Shown here one piece after another: positions 21,967 to 22,118 of a DNA stretch of 22,118 nt (its first letter is position 1; every line of letters starts with the position of its first letter). The stretch covers positions 1 to 22,118 of the forward strand of contig DHDO01000097.1 of the NCBI GenBank assembly GCA_002399435.1, given 5' to 3'. Below the pieces are notes generated by a model that saw only the letters and a list, made by a program, of their open reading frames with translations, did no database searches and had not been told where the DNA came from. A program made the translations under genes and the position numbers. The stretch is from Firmicutes bacterium UBA4874 (GTDB lineage: Bacteria > Bacillota > Clostridia > Caldicoprobacterales > DTU083).

Positions 21967-22118
21967 AAATATATGTTATGAAAGATGCGTTATAAAATAT
22001 ATGTTTTGAAATATATCTGGGTATATCCATAAAAGGAAGAGAAAAGGGAAAACAAGAAAATAGGGAAAAAGAAAAGGGAAAAACAAGAGGAAAAATAAGA
22101 GAACAGGGACAAACAAGA
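21967..22118 (+). repeat. Low-complexity direct repeats at the window end
   Basis: Two 17-base copies of AAATATATGTTWTGAAA occur 28 bases apart (21967-21983, 21995-22011). From 22031 the plus strand is almost all purine, with GAAAAGGGAA-type units at 22041, 22071 and 22101, a 30-base period that runs off the window. No gene was seen in this stretch. Confidence 0.75.

Overview
The window looks like chromosome of an anaerobic Firmicute, probably a clostridium of the Lachnospiraceae type. This rests on near-consensus sigma-A promoters, strong AGGAGG ribosome sites, frequent TTG start codons, CUT1 sugar ABC transporters with no ATPase gene of their own, and Ktr potassium transport. No rRNA, tRNA, CRISPR array, transposase or phage gene was seen.

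Layout. (1) 1-1372: a possible gene tail, a small putative exported protein of unknown family behind a very good promoter, and a small lipoprotein with a bactofilin-like repeat region, closed by a terminator. (2) 1468-3760: a DUF1861-type carbohydrate-active protein under a promoter packed with operator-like repeats, tail-to-tail with (and overlapping) a LacI-family repressor. (3) 3731-5820: two translationally coupled Gfo/Idh/MocA-type proteins, then a long hairpin. (4) 5921-6411: an XRE-type regulator on the minus strand facing a perfect consensus promoter that carries its likely operators and reads into about 400 bases without a recognisable gene. (5) 6829-10486: an LplB-LplC-LplA-type sugar importer (two permeases, then the lipoprotein). 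(6) 10595-12620: convergent ktrBA potassium uptake genes on the minus strand. (7) 12996-15726: a small membrane-tethered RCK-like protein, then a KdpD-like kinase lacking the usual N-terminal domains and its KdpE-like regulator. (8) 15828-21942: a second CUT1 importer (binding protein, two permeases), then a DUF4855 protein, N-acetylmannosamine-6-phosphate epimerase (NanE) and a ROK sugar kinase (probably ManNAc kinase). The last 176 bases are low-complexity repeats.

Working together. Block 8 reads as one amino-sugar operon: import of a ManNAc- or sialic-acid-containing compound, possible cytoplasmic cleavage by the DUF4855 protein (inference), phosphorylation by the ROK kinase and epimerisation to GlcNAc-6-P by NanE. 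No sialate lyase (nanA) is in view, so the substrate is open. Blocks 6 and 7 form a potassium homeostasis island. Blocks 2, 3 and 5 look like accessory carbohydrate uptake and sugar oxidation modules. The most interesting items are the unstudied DUF4855 protein inside a NanE/ROK operon, the XRE switch with an apparently non-coding output, the missing start codon of ktrB, and the RCK-like protein next to a Kdp-type two-component system.
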